DNA of 64,000 nt. Origin: Candidatus Babelota bacterium (GTDB lineage Bacteria; Babelota; Babeliae; Babelales; Babelaceae). The stretch covers positions 496,001-560,000 of the forward strand of contig JAMCTG010000005.1 in assembly GCA_023379005.1 (NCBI GenBank), in the 5' to 3' direction. The notes beneath the pieces were generated by a model. The model saw nothing but the letters and a program-made list of their open reading frames with translations, did not search any database and was not told the DNA's origin. Each line of letters begins with the position of its first letter. Positions within the stretch are counted from its first letter, which is position 1. Made by a program: the position numbers and the translations under genes. This document shows, piece after piece, positions 32,606 through 42,978 of the stretch.

Positions 32606-33214
32606 GTGAAATCAATTATGGAAGAAGCTTCTTCTATTATTAAAGCAATTGAAAAAGGCTGGGAAAAAGCAGGCCATCCAAAAGAGTTTAGTGTAAAAAT
32701 ATTTGAAGAGCCTCAAAAAAACTTCATAGGCATGACGGTAAAGCCTGCAAAAATTGCTATTATTTTTGATCAAGAAAAAGAATCAAAATCTGCTGAAAAA
32801 AGACCTAAACAGCCTCAACAAAAAGCAAGACCTGTGGTACCTATTCAACCAGTAGCCCCGGTCAAAGAAAAAGAAAAAGAGCAGGAAATAATAGTAAAAG
32901 AAAAAGAGAAAAAAACTGAGTCTAAAAAAGAAGTTACTCAACCAATTTGGACCGATCAAATGATTGAAACAATTAAAGATTGGTTAAAAGAGTTTTTAAA
33001 ATCAACTGATTATGCTCAGACAAACTTTACGATAAATGCTGATAAATATTATTTAAAAATAAATTTTGCTTCCTCTTTGCATGAAAATACATCAAAAGAA
33101 AGACAAATTTTTGCTGCTTTATCATTGCTTTTGATCCAAAGTTTGAAAAAAAGTCTTAATAGACCTTTAAAGGGTTATAAAATAATTTTAATGAGAAATG
33201 AAAAACCTGTATAA
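32606..33214 (+). CDS. jag: Jag/KhpB-type RNA-binding protein
   Basis: 202 residues from a GTG start with AAAGGCGG six bases ahead. The N-terminal Jag domain is clear ('AIEKGWEKAGHPKEFSVKIF', 'EEPQKNFIGMTVKPAKIAI'). Residues about 55-110 are a charged Lys/Glu/Pro linker, followed by a KH-like domain ('TIKDWLKEFLKS', 'YYLKINF', 'AALSLLLIQSLKKSL'). I see no R3H domain at the C-terminus, which most KhpB/Jag proteins have. Overlaps mnmE by 17 bases, matching the conserved yidC-jag-mnmE order; yidC itself is not adjacent. Confidence 0.82.
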   Translation: MKSIMEEASSIIKAIEKGWEKAGHPKEFSVKIFEEPQKNFIGMTVKPAKIAIIFDQEKESKSAEKRPKQPQQKARPVVPIQPVAPVKEKEKEQEIIVKEKEKKTESKKEVTQPIWTDQMIETIKDWLKEFLKSTDYAQTNFTINADKYYLKINFASSLHENTSKERQIFAALSLLLIQSLKKSLNRPLKGYKIILMRNEKPV

Positions 33215-34595
33215 TTTGGACGATGAAACAATTATTGCACGTTGTACACCAAGTGGATCTGGCGCTTTAGCCTTAATCAGACTTTCAGGAACTGATGCAC
33301 GCCTTGTTGCAAATAAAATTTGTAAACTGCCCGATGGTGACAAATTGCCTGATGGCAATTTGTTGTCTAAACCTTCTCATACAGTTCATTATGGCTGGAT
33401 TATAGATGAAGTTGGAAAAAAAATTGACCAAGTTCTTTGTATTTTAATGGATGCTCCAAGAACATTTACCGGCCAAAATATTGTAGAAATTACATGTCAC
33501 AATAACCCATTCATTATTGAACAAATAATTAACTTAGCAATTGCAAATGGCGCAAGACTTGCTCAAGAAGGTGAATTTTCTAAAAGAGCTTTTCTAAATG
33601 GCAAAATAGATCTAATTCAGGCAGAAGCTATAAATAGTCTTATTGGTGCAAACACACAATTTGCACTGAAAAAAACTTTAGGACAATTAGAAGGTAGTTT
33701 TTCTTCTGAACTAGAAAAAATAGAAAAAAAATTAATTACGTCTTTGGCTTTTTGTGAAGCAAGCTTTGAATTTTTAGACGAAGAAGCTGAATTTGGCGAC
33801 AAAATTAAGCAAGATATAAAATTAATTTTGGTCCAAATAGAGAAGCTGAAAAAAGCTTATGATAATCAAAAGCAAATACGCGAAGGCATTAGAATTGCTC
33901 TAATAGGTTCAGTTAATGCTGGCAAATCTTCAATTTTTAATGCATTGCTAAATCAAAATAGAGCAATAGTTACATCAATTGCCGGCACAACTCGTGATGT
34001 TATTGAAGCGGGATTATATAAAAATGGAAACTATTGGACACTAGTTGATACTGCCGGAATTCGCCAGACAGATGACTTAATTGAATCTGAAGGAATAAAA
34101 AAATCTTTAGAGGAAGCAAAAAAAGCAGACATTATAATTTTGACTCTTGATGGTTCACGAAATTTGACAGATCAAGAAGAAAAAATGTATCAAGAGATTT
34201 GGCAAAAACATAAAAATAAAATTATTTTAACGGTCAATAAATCTGATTTGCCAATCGCATGCAAAAATGAGTTGGTAAAAGAAAATCATATTACAATTTC
34301 AACTCAGACAAGAAAAAATATTGATGAGCTTGAAAATCAAATTGCTGACAAAATTGAAAACATTTTTAATTTAGCCGACAGTCCATTTTTATTAAACAAA
34401 AGACAATTTAATTTATTGCTTGGTTTCGAAATTAAACTTAAAGAAATTTTAGATTCTATTGATAACGCTGTCCAGTACGAAATCTTATCTCTACAATTAA
34501 AAGATGCAATTTCTTATTTAAGTGAACTTACCGGAAAAAGCGTAAGTGAAGCTGCGCTCGATGCTGTATTTAAAGAATTCTGTGTCGGTAAATAA
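33198..34595 (+). CDS. mnmE: tRNA modification GTPase MnmE
   Basis: With MnmG it installs the aminomethyl-type group on U34 of certain tRNAs. N-terminal folate-binding domain ('TIIARCTPSGSGALALIRLS'), G1 'GSVNAGKSS', G2/G3 'IAGTTRDVIE' and 'DTAGIR', G4 'NKSD', and the invariant C-terminal Cys in 'FKEFCVGK' are present. 465 residues is normal. MnmG is not in the window. Confidence 0.97.
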   Translation: MKNLYNLDDETIIARCTPSGSGALALIRLSGTDARLVANKICKLPDGDKLPDGNLLSKPSHTVHYGWIIDEVGKKIDQVLCILMDAPRTFTGQNIVEITCHNNPFIIEQIINLAIANGARLAQEGEFSKRAFLNGKIDLIQAEAINSLIGANTQFALKKTLGQLEGSFSSELEKIEKKLITSLAFCEASFEFLDEEAEFGDKIKQDIKLILVQIEKLKKAYDNQKQIREGIRIALIGSVNAGKSSIFNALLNQNRAIVTSIAGTTRDVIEAGLYKNGNYWTLVDTAGIRQTDDLIESEGIKKSLEEAKKADIIILTLDGSRNLTDQEEKMYQEIWQKHKNKIILTVNKSDLPIACKNELVKENHITISTQTRKNIDELENQIADKIENIFNLADSPFLLNKRQFNLLLGFEIKLKEILDSIDNAVQYEILSLQLKDAISYLSELTGKSVSEAALDAVFKEFCVGK

Positions 34596-34598
34596 TTT

Positions 34599-35042
34599 TT
34601 ATTCTCCCAATAATTCTTTCTTTTTTTCCAAAATATTCCACATATTTTCTGCTTTCTTGTAAATCTTGTCTCTCTGTTTTATAAGCGTTGGAAGTACATT
34701 TAAATAAAGCGGTTTATAAGTATTTTCAATTACTTGGTTATCAATCAGTTTAAATAATAAAACATTCGGCCGTCCTAAGTGCTGAACAATCTCAAAATAA
34801 TTATTATCATCAAACTTAGTAATCATTTTTACTTCTTTTGAAACAGAAGTTTTATTAGGAGCAGATTCTGACATAATTGCATGAGACAAAATATATACCA
34901 TAGCTCCAACCTTTTCGGCTTTTGAAACTATTGTCTTGTCGAATCCATTGATAATTATCGCTCGTCTATATTCATTTGCTTGTAATTGAAAAATAACTGA
35001 TAAAAAAATTAATAATTTATATATTTTTTGAAAAATGTTCAT
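34599..35042 (-). CDS. Small exported protein of unknown function
   Basis: 147 residues. Signal peptide about 1-22 ('LLIFLSVIFQLQANEYRR'). No motif recognised; the middle 'NNYFEIVQHLGRPNVLLFKL' could be a beta hairpin and the end is a Lys-rich helix ('KAENMWNILEKKKELLG'). Convergent with mnmE with three bases between the stops. The 214-base gap to the next gene is AT-rich and contains a TATAAT at 35208-35213 without a clear -35. Confidence 0.75.
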   Translation of the reverse strand: MNIFQKIYKLLIFLSVIFQLQANEYRRAIIINGFDKTIVSKAEKVGAMVYILSHAIMSESAPNKTSVSKEVKMITKFDDNNYFEIVQHLGRPNVLLFKLIDNQVIENTYKPLYLNVLPTLIKQRDKIYKKAENMWNILEKKKELLGE

Positions 35043-35256
35043 ACTTCCCCCAAATTATTGAATTTAATATAGAAAATATTGAACAGCGTAATCAATAATT
35101 ATCTGACTAAAAATAAAATCATTTATTTATTTTGATTTTGGTAAACTATTTACATCTATTTGAAATTTATAAATAACATGGATCATATTTTTATTTACTT
35201 TTGAAATTATAATTTGATAAATTATTTTTAAATAATTCTTAGGAGCTTAGGAGCTT

Positions 35257-36831
35257 ATGAAATTAAATAAAATAATTTTTTTAACAATCACGTTTTTGAT
35301 CTCATTTATTAATGCAGAATATGTTGTTTATAAAAGGCAAGGAGAAAATGCCCTGCCGTTAACCAATCAAGAATATACAAAAGTTTTTCAGATCTTACAG
35401 ATTTATCAATGGCCAATGGTTATCGGAATGGCAAATAGAATCAGCAAACAAGAGTTGGACGAGCTTACAAAACCTGATTATGGTGAAGAAAAATTTTTAA
35501 GAAAAAAAATTAAGCAGCTATCAACTGAGTACGATATCTTTTTTGTTCCAACTTTATTTTATGAACTTTTTGCTATTTCAGGAGTTAATTTAAGTAAAGA
35601 TGTATCAGATTATATTGATTCTTTTGCCAGAGATGGCATTAATTTTGATAATACTATCGTAGCATATATACAAGGTCCTATCAAAATTCAACACATTTAT
35701 GATTTATTTAATCAAAAGAATTTTCAATCGGAAAATATAAATAAAATAATTAATGATAGTCTTTTGCAATTTTGTGAAAGCATTTTTAATAAAGCTTTTG
35801 CAATTGAGTCAACTACTGGAACATTTGATATCCAAACAATCATAGAAGAACAAATTGAAAATCTCATGAAACCATTGACTAAATCAAATGTATGGGTACT
35901 ATGGAATCTCAGATTTTTACGCAATGAAATAGCTTTAAAAAGAATTTTAAATTTAGAATTCGAAACTCATAAGAAAAATGTAGCAATACTTTATCGCGGT
36001 GGAAGAACGAGAGATATTTATATTATAGGTACTAAAAAAACTGAAATTCCCGTTGAAAGTTCTTTTTTAGCCACAGTAAGACCTAGAGCTCAGCTTCTTC
36101 CTACACCAGTTCCAACTTTTGCACAACTTGAACTTGAATTTAAAACTAAAGGTAAACCATCTAAAATGAGAGATTGGAATTTGCCTTTAAATTCAGTTTC
36201 TTATGGAAATTCGATCTTTGGAGGAGCTGCATATGATAGTGATAGAGTTGGTGCTTGTGCTTGCAATTATTTAGATGATCCAAATCTAATTGGCTATGCG
36301 CTCTTAATAAATAAAGAACAATTTCTTTCTAATAAATTAAATTTTCTATATATACCTCCACTTAATACTTTGTTAAGTTGTTTATTTGCAAATGGAGAAT
36401 TTTTTCATGCACGCACAAAGGTATTTGCTTCTGATGATTATTACAGAACTCATAAAAATTATATTGCAGTACCCGGTATAAAAATTCAATATGCTTTTAT
36501 TGATAATGCTCACATCTTTTCTTTAATTGGTGATCCAATGGAAAAAGCTAAAGAATTATCAGAATTTATACAAACTAAGGCAACAATCTTAAAATTACCT
36601 GAGTCTGAAGGAGGATTTAATTTTAAACATGAAAACGCACAAAGTTATATCAACGCACAAAAAAATCTTACTGATATGTTAAAAACAATGATCACAATAA
36701 GAAAATATATTGGTGCAAAAAAAGAAGGACAAGCTGAACCAATGGAAATTGTTCCGGCTAAAGGAAAACGAAAAGCGGAATATGGAGCAGATATTGAAAA
36801 ACCATTAAAGAAATTGGGAAGTGAGCAATGA
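35257..36831 (+). CDS. Secreted paralog 1 of five; possible ADP-ribosyltransferase-like fold
   Basis: 524 residues. Signal peptide about 1-20 ('FLTITFLISFINAEYVVYK'). The conserved N-terminal block 'ILQIYQWPMVIGMANRIS' and 'KFLRKKIKQLSTEYDIFFVP' is shared by all five paralogs. The C-terminal block has 'ILYRGGRTRDIYIIGTKK' (Arg247), 'LPLNSVSYGNSIFGG' (Ser313/Ser315) and 'NGEFFHARTK' (Glu381), an R, SxS, E order like that of mono-ADP-ribosyltransferases; this is inference only. Unique here is a basic tail 'AKGKRKAEYGADIEKPLKKL', which could pass as a bipartite nuclear signal. Two AGGAGCT ribosome sites in tandem precede the ATG. Confidence 0.85.
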   Translation: MKLNKIIFLTITFLISFINAEYVVYKRQGENALPLTNQEYTKVFQILQIYQWPMVIGMANRISKQELDELTKPDYGEEKFLRKKIKQLSTEYDIFFVPTLFYELFAISGVNLSKDVSDYIDSFARDGINFDNTIVAYIQGPIKIQHIYDLFNQKNFQSENINKIINDSLLQFCESIFNKAFAIESTTGTFDIQTIIEEQIENLMKPLTKSNVWVLWNLRFLRNEIALKRILNLEFETHKKNVAILYRGGRTRDIYIIGTKKTEIPVESSFLATVRPRAQLLPTPVPTFAQLELEFKTKGKPSKMRDWNLPLNSVSYGNSIFGGAAYDSDRVGACACNYLDDPNLIGYALLINKEQFLSNKLNFLYIPPLNTLLSCLFANGEFFHARTKVFASDDYYRTHKNYIAVPGIKIQYAFIDNAHIFSLIGDPMEKAKELSEFIQTKATILKLPESEGGFNFKHENAQSYINAQKNLTDMLKTMITIRKYIGAKKEGQAEPMEIVPAKGKRKAEYGADIEKPLKKLGSEQ

Positions 36832-38357
36832 AATTATTTAAATTATTTTTTTTGTTAGGAATAATTTTTACAGTTCACTCAGAATACATAGTTTTTAAAA
36901 ATTCTGGACAAAAAATTTTGCCAATCACGGATGAAGCAGAATACAAAAAGGTTTATAACATTCTACAGACTTATCAGTGGCCTATGGTCATTGGTTCGGC
37001 TAATAAGATTGATAAAAAAGATTTAGCAGAACTTACAAAACCTGGTTCACCATTTGCCGAAGAAAAATTTCTAAGAAAAAAATTAAAAGAACTATCTCCT
37101 ATATATGATATAGTTTTTATCCAAACAATTTTTTATGAAACATTTTTTGTAACATATCAATCAAATTATAGAGATTTTAAAGAGATCACCAATTTTAATC
37201 CAGAAGATTTCGAATTTTTTTCAACTTTAAAAAAAATAAAGTTAGATCGCAACATACTAGACATAATAAAAAATCCCAAAAGTACGGATCAAAATATTCA
37301 TGATTATTATAAGCAAATAAATTTCTCAAAAAATATTATAAAGGCGAATCATATAGTTAATAATTCTATTTTAAGGTTCCTTAATGTTTCCAATACTAAT
37401 CCAAAAGAGGTATTAACAAGAAACAACATACTTGAACTTTTGAGATTCATAATCGATAACAAAAAAAATAAATGGGATGAAACTTATTTATATGATGTTG
37501 CAGTACGTGAGAAGTTAATTGATCTTGAATATGTTGCTCAAAAGAAAAATTTGGCAATTTTATATCGAGGCGGCAAGTCAAAACCTCTTTACATTGTTGG
37601 AACTAAGGGTTCATATGCGCCTATTGAAGCACAATTTTTAAATACAGTAAGACCTCCTACTCAATTTCTTTCCCCTATGCCTCCGACATTTGAAAAACTT
37701 AAAATAGAATACGCAACTAAAGGTGAATCCACAAAAGTAAGAGATTGGGAATTACCTCTTAATTCACTTTCATATGGTAATTCATTATTTGCAGGTTATT
37801 GGTTTGATAGTGATCCAGGTTATGGTGGAGCATGTGCTTGTGATTATTTAGCTCTGCCAGATCGAATAGCTTATTATCTTTATATAGATAAAGAAAAATA
37901 TGTATCAGGAAAATTAGATTCGTTCTTTATACCATCACTTAATACGTTGGCGGCAATGTATAGCGAGGGAGCTTTTTTTCATCCACGAACACGGGCTTTT
38001 GCACCAGAAGAATACATTATTAAAAATAAAGGCAAAATACAGATACCGGGTATGAGCTTTGTAGCTGGCACACCTACTGAAATATCAGAATGGCCAAGCT
38101 TCATAGATAATTCCGGGATTTTTGCTCCCATTGGAGATCTTTTAGAAAAAGCAAAAGAATTGTCCGAATTTATACAATTAAATGCAACAATTTTAAAATT
38201 ACCAGATATTGAAGGTGGATTTAATCCAAAATCAGAAAGAATTACTGCATATCAAAAAGCACAAAAAGATCTTACTGATATGTTAAAAACAATGGTAACA
38301 GTCAGAAAATATATTCGAATAAAAAAAGAAACTAAAAAAGATGGGGTCCTTGAATGA
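36828..38357 (+). CDS. Secreted paralog 2 of five
   Basis: 509 residues. Signal peptide about 1-18 ('LFFLLGIIFTVHSEYIVFK'). Shares 'ILQTYQWPMVIGSANKID', 'KFLRKKLKELSPIYDIVF', 'LAILYRGGKSKPLYIVGTK' (Arg247), 'LPLNSLSYGNSLFAGYWFDS' and 'GGACACDYL' with the family. It departs from the others at 'EGAFFHPRTRAFAPEE', where the family Glu of GEFFHAR is Ala, so if that Glu is catalytic this copy would be inactive. The middle (about 110-230) is the most variable part. ATGA overlap with paralog 1. Confidence 0.85.
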   Translation: MKLFKLFFLLGIIFTVHSEYIVFKNSGQKILPITDEAEYKKVYNILQTYQWPMVIGSANKIDKKDLAELTKPGSPFAEEKFLRKKLKELSPIYDIVFIQTIFYETFFVTYQSNYRDFKEITNFNPEDFEFFSTLKKIKLDRNILDIIKNPKSTDQNIHDYYKQINFSKNIIKANHIVNNSILRFLNVSNTNPKEVLTRNNILELLRFIIDNKKNKWDETYLYDVAVREKLIDLEYVAQKKNLAILYRGGKSKPLYIVGTKGSYAPIEAQFLNTVRPPTQFLSPMPPTFEKLKIEYATKGESTKVRDWELPLNSLSYGNSLFAGYWFDSDPGYGGACACDYLALPDRIAYYLYIDKEKYVSGKLDSFFIPSLNTLAAMYSEGAFFHPRTRAFAPEEYIIKNKGKIQIPGMSFVAGTPTEISEWPSFIDNSGIFAPIGDLLEKAKELSEFIQLNATILKLPDIEGGFNPKSERITAYQKAQKDLTDMLKTMVTVRKYIRIKKETKKDGVLE

Positions 38358-39919
38358 AAATTAATAAATTATTTTTTTTAATAAGTTTATTTTTATTTTC
38401 AATTTCTCATTCTGAGTACCTAGTTTTTCAAAACACGGGAAAAGAAATTTTGCCAATCACCGATGAAAAAGAGAACGAAAAAATTTATACAATATTGCAG
38501 ATTTACCAGTGGCCAATGATTACGGTGATGGCAAATAAAGTTGAACAGAAAGAATTAGCAGAGCTTACAAAATTTGTTTCTGAGGCTGCTGAAGAAAAAT
38601 TTTTAAGAAAAAAAATAAAAGAAATATCTCCACAGTATGATATCGCATTTATCCCAACTTTTTTTTATGAAATTTTTACTATATTTTTAAAGAACTCGAA
38701 TATATTTTTTAAGCATTCGAAGCAATCGCCTCCCTACGGCTCGGCTCAAGATATTAATCAAGATATTAATTATATTAAATTAATATTATCTGATTGTTCT
38801 TTGTCCGACATAGATGAAGATATCGCCGAAATTATATACTGGGAGACGAATTCCATACAAGATATCTATAATTATTATCTTAAAGTTAATTTTAAAGAAG
38901 AATTTCTGCAACTACACGGTAAAATCAATAATGCCCTTCTGAAATTTTTATTACTTAATACAAAAGCTCGAACAGATAATATACAAAATCAAATTAACAT
39001 ACACATTTACGATCTTCTTAAATTCATAATTGAATCAAGTTTTTTACCCTGGAAAATTAAATTTTTATATGATGAAGTTGCAAGAAAAAAGATTATCGAC
39101 CTTGAATATGAAGCTAGAAAAAAAAATATAGCTGTGCTTTATCGTGGTGGGCGAGCACGAAATATTTACATTATAGGAACTAAAGGACAAGAGGTTCCAA
39201 TTGAGGGTTCATTCTTGGCTACAAAGAGAGCAAAATCTGTTCCAGCGACACCAGCTCCAACACATGAACAATTAGTACTTGAATTCAAAACTAAAGGAGA
39301 ATCTACAAAAATAAGAGATTGGCAACAACCTTTGAATTCAGTCTCATACGGAAATTCAGTATTTTCGGGCTTTTTTTGTGACTCATCTTATGCAGGCAAT
39401 GACACAGGTGCATGCTCTTGTGATTATTTGGATAAAGCTGAACTTATTGGATATGCTCTTTTTATAAATAAAGAAAAATATATATCAGGAAAATTAGGAT
39501 TATTATTCATATCCCCACTTAATACTCTTGCTAGTTTGATGGGCAAAGGAGAATTCTTCCATTCTCGTACCAAAGCTTTTATTACAAAAAAATACTTTAT
39601 TGATTATGGGGGCCAAGTTAATGTGCCCGGTCTTTTTTTACAAGATTTTATTTTTATTGATAATGCAGGAATTTTTGCGCCAATTGGAGATCCTTTAGAA
39701 AAAGCAAAAGAGTTGTCCGAATTTATTCAATTAAATGCCAGAATTTTAAAATTACCAGATAATGAAGGCGGCTTTAACACAAAGCCTGAAGCTGAGATGT
39801 CTTACAGAAAAGCACAAATTGATCTTACCAATATGCTAAAAGCAATGGTAATAACCAGAAAATATCTTCGACAAAAAAGGGAATCTGGCAAAGAAGAAAA
39901 ATTGGAGGAAAATAAATGA
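38354..39919 (+). CDS. Secreted paralog 3 of five
   Basis: 521 residues. Signal peptide about 1-20 ('LFFLISLFLFSISHSEYLVF'). Contains 'ILQIYQWPMITVMANKVE', 'YEARKKNIAVLYRGGRARNI', 'QPLNSVSYGNSVFSGFFCDS', 'GACSCDYLD' and 'GEFFHSRTKAF'. A short insertion near residues 115-135 ('KHSKQSPPYGSAQDINQ') is GC-richer at the DNA level than its surroundings and absent from the others. ATGA overlaps link it to both neighbours. Confidence 0.85.
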   Translation: MKINKLFFLISLFLFSISHSEYLVFQNTGKEILPITDEKENEKIYTILQIYQWPMITVMANKVEQKELAELTKFVSEAAEEKFLRKKIKEISPQYDIAFIPTFFYEIFTIFLKNSNIFFKHSKQSPPYGSAQDINQDINYIKLILSDCSLSDIDEDIAEIIYWETNSIQDIYNYYLKVNFKEEFLQLHGKINNALLKFLLLNTKARTDNIQNQINIHIYDLLKFIIESSFLPWKIKFLYDEVARKKIIDLEYEARKKNIAVLYRGGRARNIYIIGTKGQEVPIEGSFLATKRAKSVPATPAPTHEQLVLEFKTKGESTKIRDWQQPLNSVSYGNSVFSGFFCDSSYAGNDTGACSCDYLDKAELIGYALFINKEKYISGKLGLLFISPLNTLASLMGKGEFFHSRTKAFITKKYFIDYGGQVNVPGLFLQDFIFIDNAGIFAPIGDPLEKAKELSEFIQLNARILKLPDNEGGFNTKPEAEMSYRKAQIDLTNMLKAMVITRKYLRQKRESGKEEKLEENK

Positions 39920-41448
39920 AATTATTTAAATTTTTTTTTGTTTTAATAGTGTCAATTTCTACAATTCATACAGAATATATAGTGTTTAAACATACTGGAA
40001 CAGAAATTTTACCCATTACTGATTTGCAGGAACATAGCGATATCTACACAATCTTGCAAACTTATCAATGGCCAATTCTCTTAAGGGCTGCAAATCAATT
40101 AGATAAAAAAGCATTAGCAGAGCTATCAAAATTTGGTTCCGAAGCCGCAGAAGAAAAATTTCTTAGAAAAAAAATTAAAGAATTATCGCCAGAATATGAA
40201 ATTGCTTTTATTCCAACAATTATTTATGAAGCATTAATTATTAGTTTGCAAGAATCAAGACATGCGCTTGCTTATTGTCCGATTGAAGACATTATTTATA
40301 TTAGTCGAACTTTGTCACGTTGTTCTTTACTGGCCGGAATGGATCAACAAATAGCACAAATTGTAAAAAATCCGACTAGAACAGTTCAAGATATCTATGA
40401 CTATTACAATACCTTTAATGTTAAAACTTATATTTCTCAATTACATATGATAATTAATTATACTCTTTTAAAATTTTTATTTCTTACTACAAGCCTATCA
40501 CGAACTGGTAAAGTACAAGATGAAATAGATACAAATATAAATGCTATTTTTCAAGCAGTTGTTGACTCAAAACCAACACCATGGCAAGTGAGATATTTAT
40601 ATAATGATAATGCACGAAAAAAATTTATTAGTCTTGAATATGAAGCCCGTAAGAAAAATTTCGGAATTCTTTATCGTGGTGGAAAAGCTAGAGAAATTTA
40701 TATTATTGGAACTAAGAAAACTGAAACTCCTATTGAAGGTTCTTTCTTGGCTACAAAGAGACCAAAATCTGTCCCGCCTAGACCTGCCCCCATATATCCA
40801 CAACTTGAAATAGAATATAGAACCAAAAGCGAATCGACCAAAGTAAGAGATTGGAACTTACCACTTAATTCAGTTTCTTATGGTAATTCAATATTTGCAG
40901 GATTTTTTTGCGATTCAGATTCTACAACAGTTACAGGAAAGGGAGCTTGCGCATGCGACTTTTTAAATTTTCCAGATCTAATTGGATATGCTCTTTTTAT
41001 AAATAAAGAAAAATATATTTCTGGGAAATTAGATTTTTTGTTTATACCATCGCTTAATACTATCACTAGCATGATGGCAAGTGGAGAATTTTTTCACGCG
41101 CGCACAAAAGCTTTTGTTCCAAAAGAATATTTTCTTAAAAATCAAGGAGAAATCGATGTGCCTGGTATATTTTTCAGACAGACGGTCAATAATGTAACTA
41201 AAGGTTTAATTGATAACTCCGAAATTTTTGGATCAATTGGTGATCCATTAGAAAAAGCAAAAGATATATCAGAATTTATACAGTTAAGTGCAAGAATTTT
41301 AAAATTACCTGATGATGATGGTGGATTTAATGCAAAACATGAAGCTGAAATATCTTATAGAAAAGCACAAATTGATCTTACTGATATGTTAAAAGCCATG
41401 ATAACAATTAGAAAACAAATTCGACAAAAAAAGGAATCTGGTAATTAG
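39916..41448 (+). CDS. Secreted paralog 4 of five
   Basis: 510 residues. Signal peptide about 1-20 ('FFVLIVSISTIHTEYIVFK'). Most similar to paralog 5 by eye, sharing 'CPIEDIIYISRTLSRCSL', 'FIPSLNTITSMMASGEFFHA' and 'RTKAFVPKEYFLKNQGE'. Retains 'ILYRGGKAREIYIIGTKK' and 'LPLNSVSYGNSIFAGFFCDS'. The C-terminal helical block 'SYRKAQIDLTDMLKAMITIR' is the best conserved end of the family. Eight bases separate it from paralog 5. Confidence 0.85.
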   Translation: MKLFKFFFVLIVSISTIHTEYIVFKHTGTEILPITDLQEHSDIYTILQTYQWPILLRAANQLDKKALAELSKFGSEAAEEKFLRKKIKELSPEYEIAFIPTIIYEALIISLQESRHALAYCPIEDIIYISRTLSRCSLLAGMDQQIAQIVKNPTRTVQDIYDYYNTFNVKTYISQLHMIINYTLLKFLFLTTSLSRTGKVQDEIDTNINAIFQAVVDSKPTPWQVRYLYNDNARKKFISLEYEARKKNFGILYRGGKAREIYIIGTKKTETPIEGSFLATKRPKSVPPRPAPIYPQLEIEYRTKSESTKVRDWNLPLNSVSYGNSIFAGFFCDSDSTTVTGKGACACDFLNFPDLIGYALFINKEKYISGKLDFLFIPSLNTITSMMASGEFFHARTKAFVPKEYFLKNQGEIDVPGIFFRQTVNNVTKGLIDNSEIFGSIGDPLEKAKDISEFIQLSARILKLPDDDGGFNAKHEAEISYRKAQIDLTDMLKAMITIRKQIRQKKESGN

Positions 41449-41456
41449 GAGGGGAA

Positions 41457-42968
41457 ATGAAATTAATTAATTTATTTTTGATTTTAATGGCAACAATGTA
41501 TACAACTTATGCGGAATATATTGTTTTTAAAAATAATGGATCGGACATTCTGCTGATTAATGAACAAGAATACCAAAAAATTTATGATATTTTGCAAATA
41601 TATCAATGGCCAATGGTTTTAGGGAGTGCAAATAATATTTCTCAAAAAGAATTAGATGAGCTAACAAAACCTATAGAAGCTGCAGAAGAAAAATTTCTTA
41701 GAAAAAAAATAAAAGAAATATCTGCAGAATATGATATAGCCTTTATCCCAACCACTATTTATGAAACTTTTGTAATTAATTTAAAAGAATCAAAACACTC
41801 GCTACCTTATTGTTCTATTGATGATATCATTTATATCAATAAAACTTTTTCACGCTGTGCTTCGATAAATATAGATCCAGAAATATCAAAAATTGTAAAA
41901 GATCCTACAAGTCTTATCCAAGATGTCTATAATTATTACAATATGTATAACTTTAAACAATCTACTTATCAATTACATTTTATCATTAATAATGCTCTTT
42001 TAAAATCTTTAAATATATATACCGATTTAATACAAACTAAACGAGTGCAAAATGAGATAGATAAATATAAAACTATTATCACGCAACTAATTATTCAATC
42101 AAAGACTCAAGCATGGGAACTGGGATATTTATATGATGATCAAATACAAAAAAAGCTTATAGATCTTGAATATGAAGCTCGTAAAAAGAATGCTGGAATT
42201 TTATATCGTGGTGGAAGAGCCAGACAAATTTATATAATCGGAACTAAAGGAACTGAAATTCCTATTGAAGGTGCTTTTTTGGCAACAAGCGTTTATAAAC
42301 CCTCAGTCCCGACATTTGGACAGCTTGAATTGGAATACAAAACTAAAGGTGAATCATCAAGAATGAGAAGTTGGATTTTACCTCTCAATTCTATTTCTTA
42401 CGGCGCATCGTTATTTGCAGGATTTTTTTGCGATTCAGACTATATGTCTCAAATAAAATCTGTAGGCGCATGTGCATGCGATTATTTAAATGACCCAGAT
42501 CTTATAGGTTACGCGCTTTTTATAGATAAACAAAAATATATATCTGGTAAGCTAGATTTTTTATTTATACCATCACTTAATACTATCACTAGTATGATGG
42601 CAAGTGGTGAATTTTTTCATGCTCGTACAAAAGTTATTGTCCCTAGAGAATACTTTATTAAAAATCAAGGTGAAATTGTTGTTCCTGGAATTAAGTTTGA
42701 ACAAGTAATTAATGGCGTAATAAGAGGATTAATTGATAATTCAGAAATTTTAACATTAGTTGGGGATCCTTTAGAAAAAGCAAAAGAAATTTCAGAATTT
42801 ATACAATCAAATGCCGAAATTTTAAAATTACCCCAAAATGAGGGCGGATTTAATTTCAGACAAGTTATCGCAAATTCATACAAAAAAGCCCAAAAAGATT
42901 TGACTGATATGTTAAAAACAATGATAACTATAAGAAAATATATTCGGTCAAAAAAAGAAATTAAATAG
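41457..42968 (+). CDS. Secreted paralog 5 of five
   Basis: 503 residues. Signal peptide about 1-20 ('LFLILMATMYTTYAEYIVF'). 'ILYRGGRARQIYIIGTKGTE', 'LPLNSISYGASLFAGFFCDS', 'GACACDYLNDPDLIGYALF' and 'ASGEFFHARTKVIVP' carry the family residues, with YGNS changed to YGAS. ATG preceded by TAGGAGGGGAA, a strong ribosome site, consistent with high translation of the last family member before the nuclease-fold gene. Confidence 0.85.
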   Translation: MKLINLFLILMATMYTTYAEYIVFKNNGSDILLINEQEYQKIYDILQIYQWPMVLGSANNISQKELDELTKPIEAAEEKFLRKKIKEISAEYDIAFIPTTIYETFVINLKESKHSLPYCSIDDIIYINKTFSRCASINIDPEISKIVKDPTSLIQDVYNYYNMYNFKQSTYQLHFIINNALLKSLNIYTDLIQTKRVQNEIDKYKTIITQLIIQSKTQAWELGYLYDDQIQKKLIDLEYEARKKNAGILYRGGRARQIYIIGTKGTEIPIEGAFLATSVYKPSVPTFGQLELEYKTKGESSRMRSWILPLNSISYGASLFAGFFCDSDYMSQIKSVGACACDYLNDPDLIGYALFIDKQKYISGKLDFLFIPSLNTITSMMASGEFFHARTKVIVPREYFIKNQGEIVVPGIKFEQVINGVIRGLIDNSEILTLVGDPLEKAKEISEFIQSNAEILKLPQNEGGFNFRQVIANSYKKAQKDLTDMLKTMITIRKYIRSKKEIK

Positions 42969-42978
42969 CGAGGTAAAA

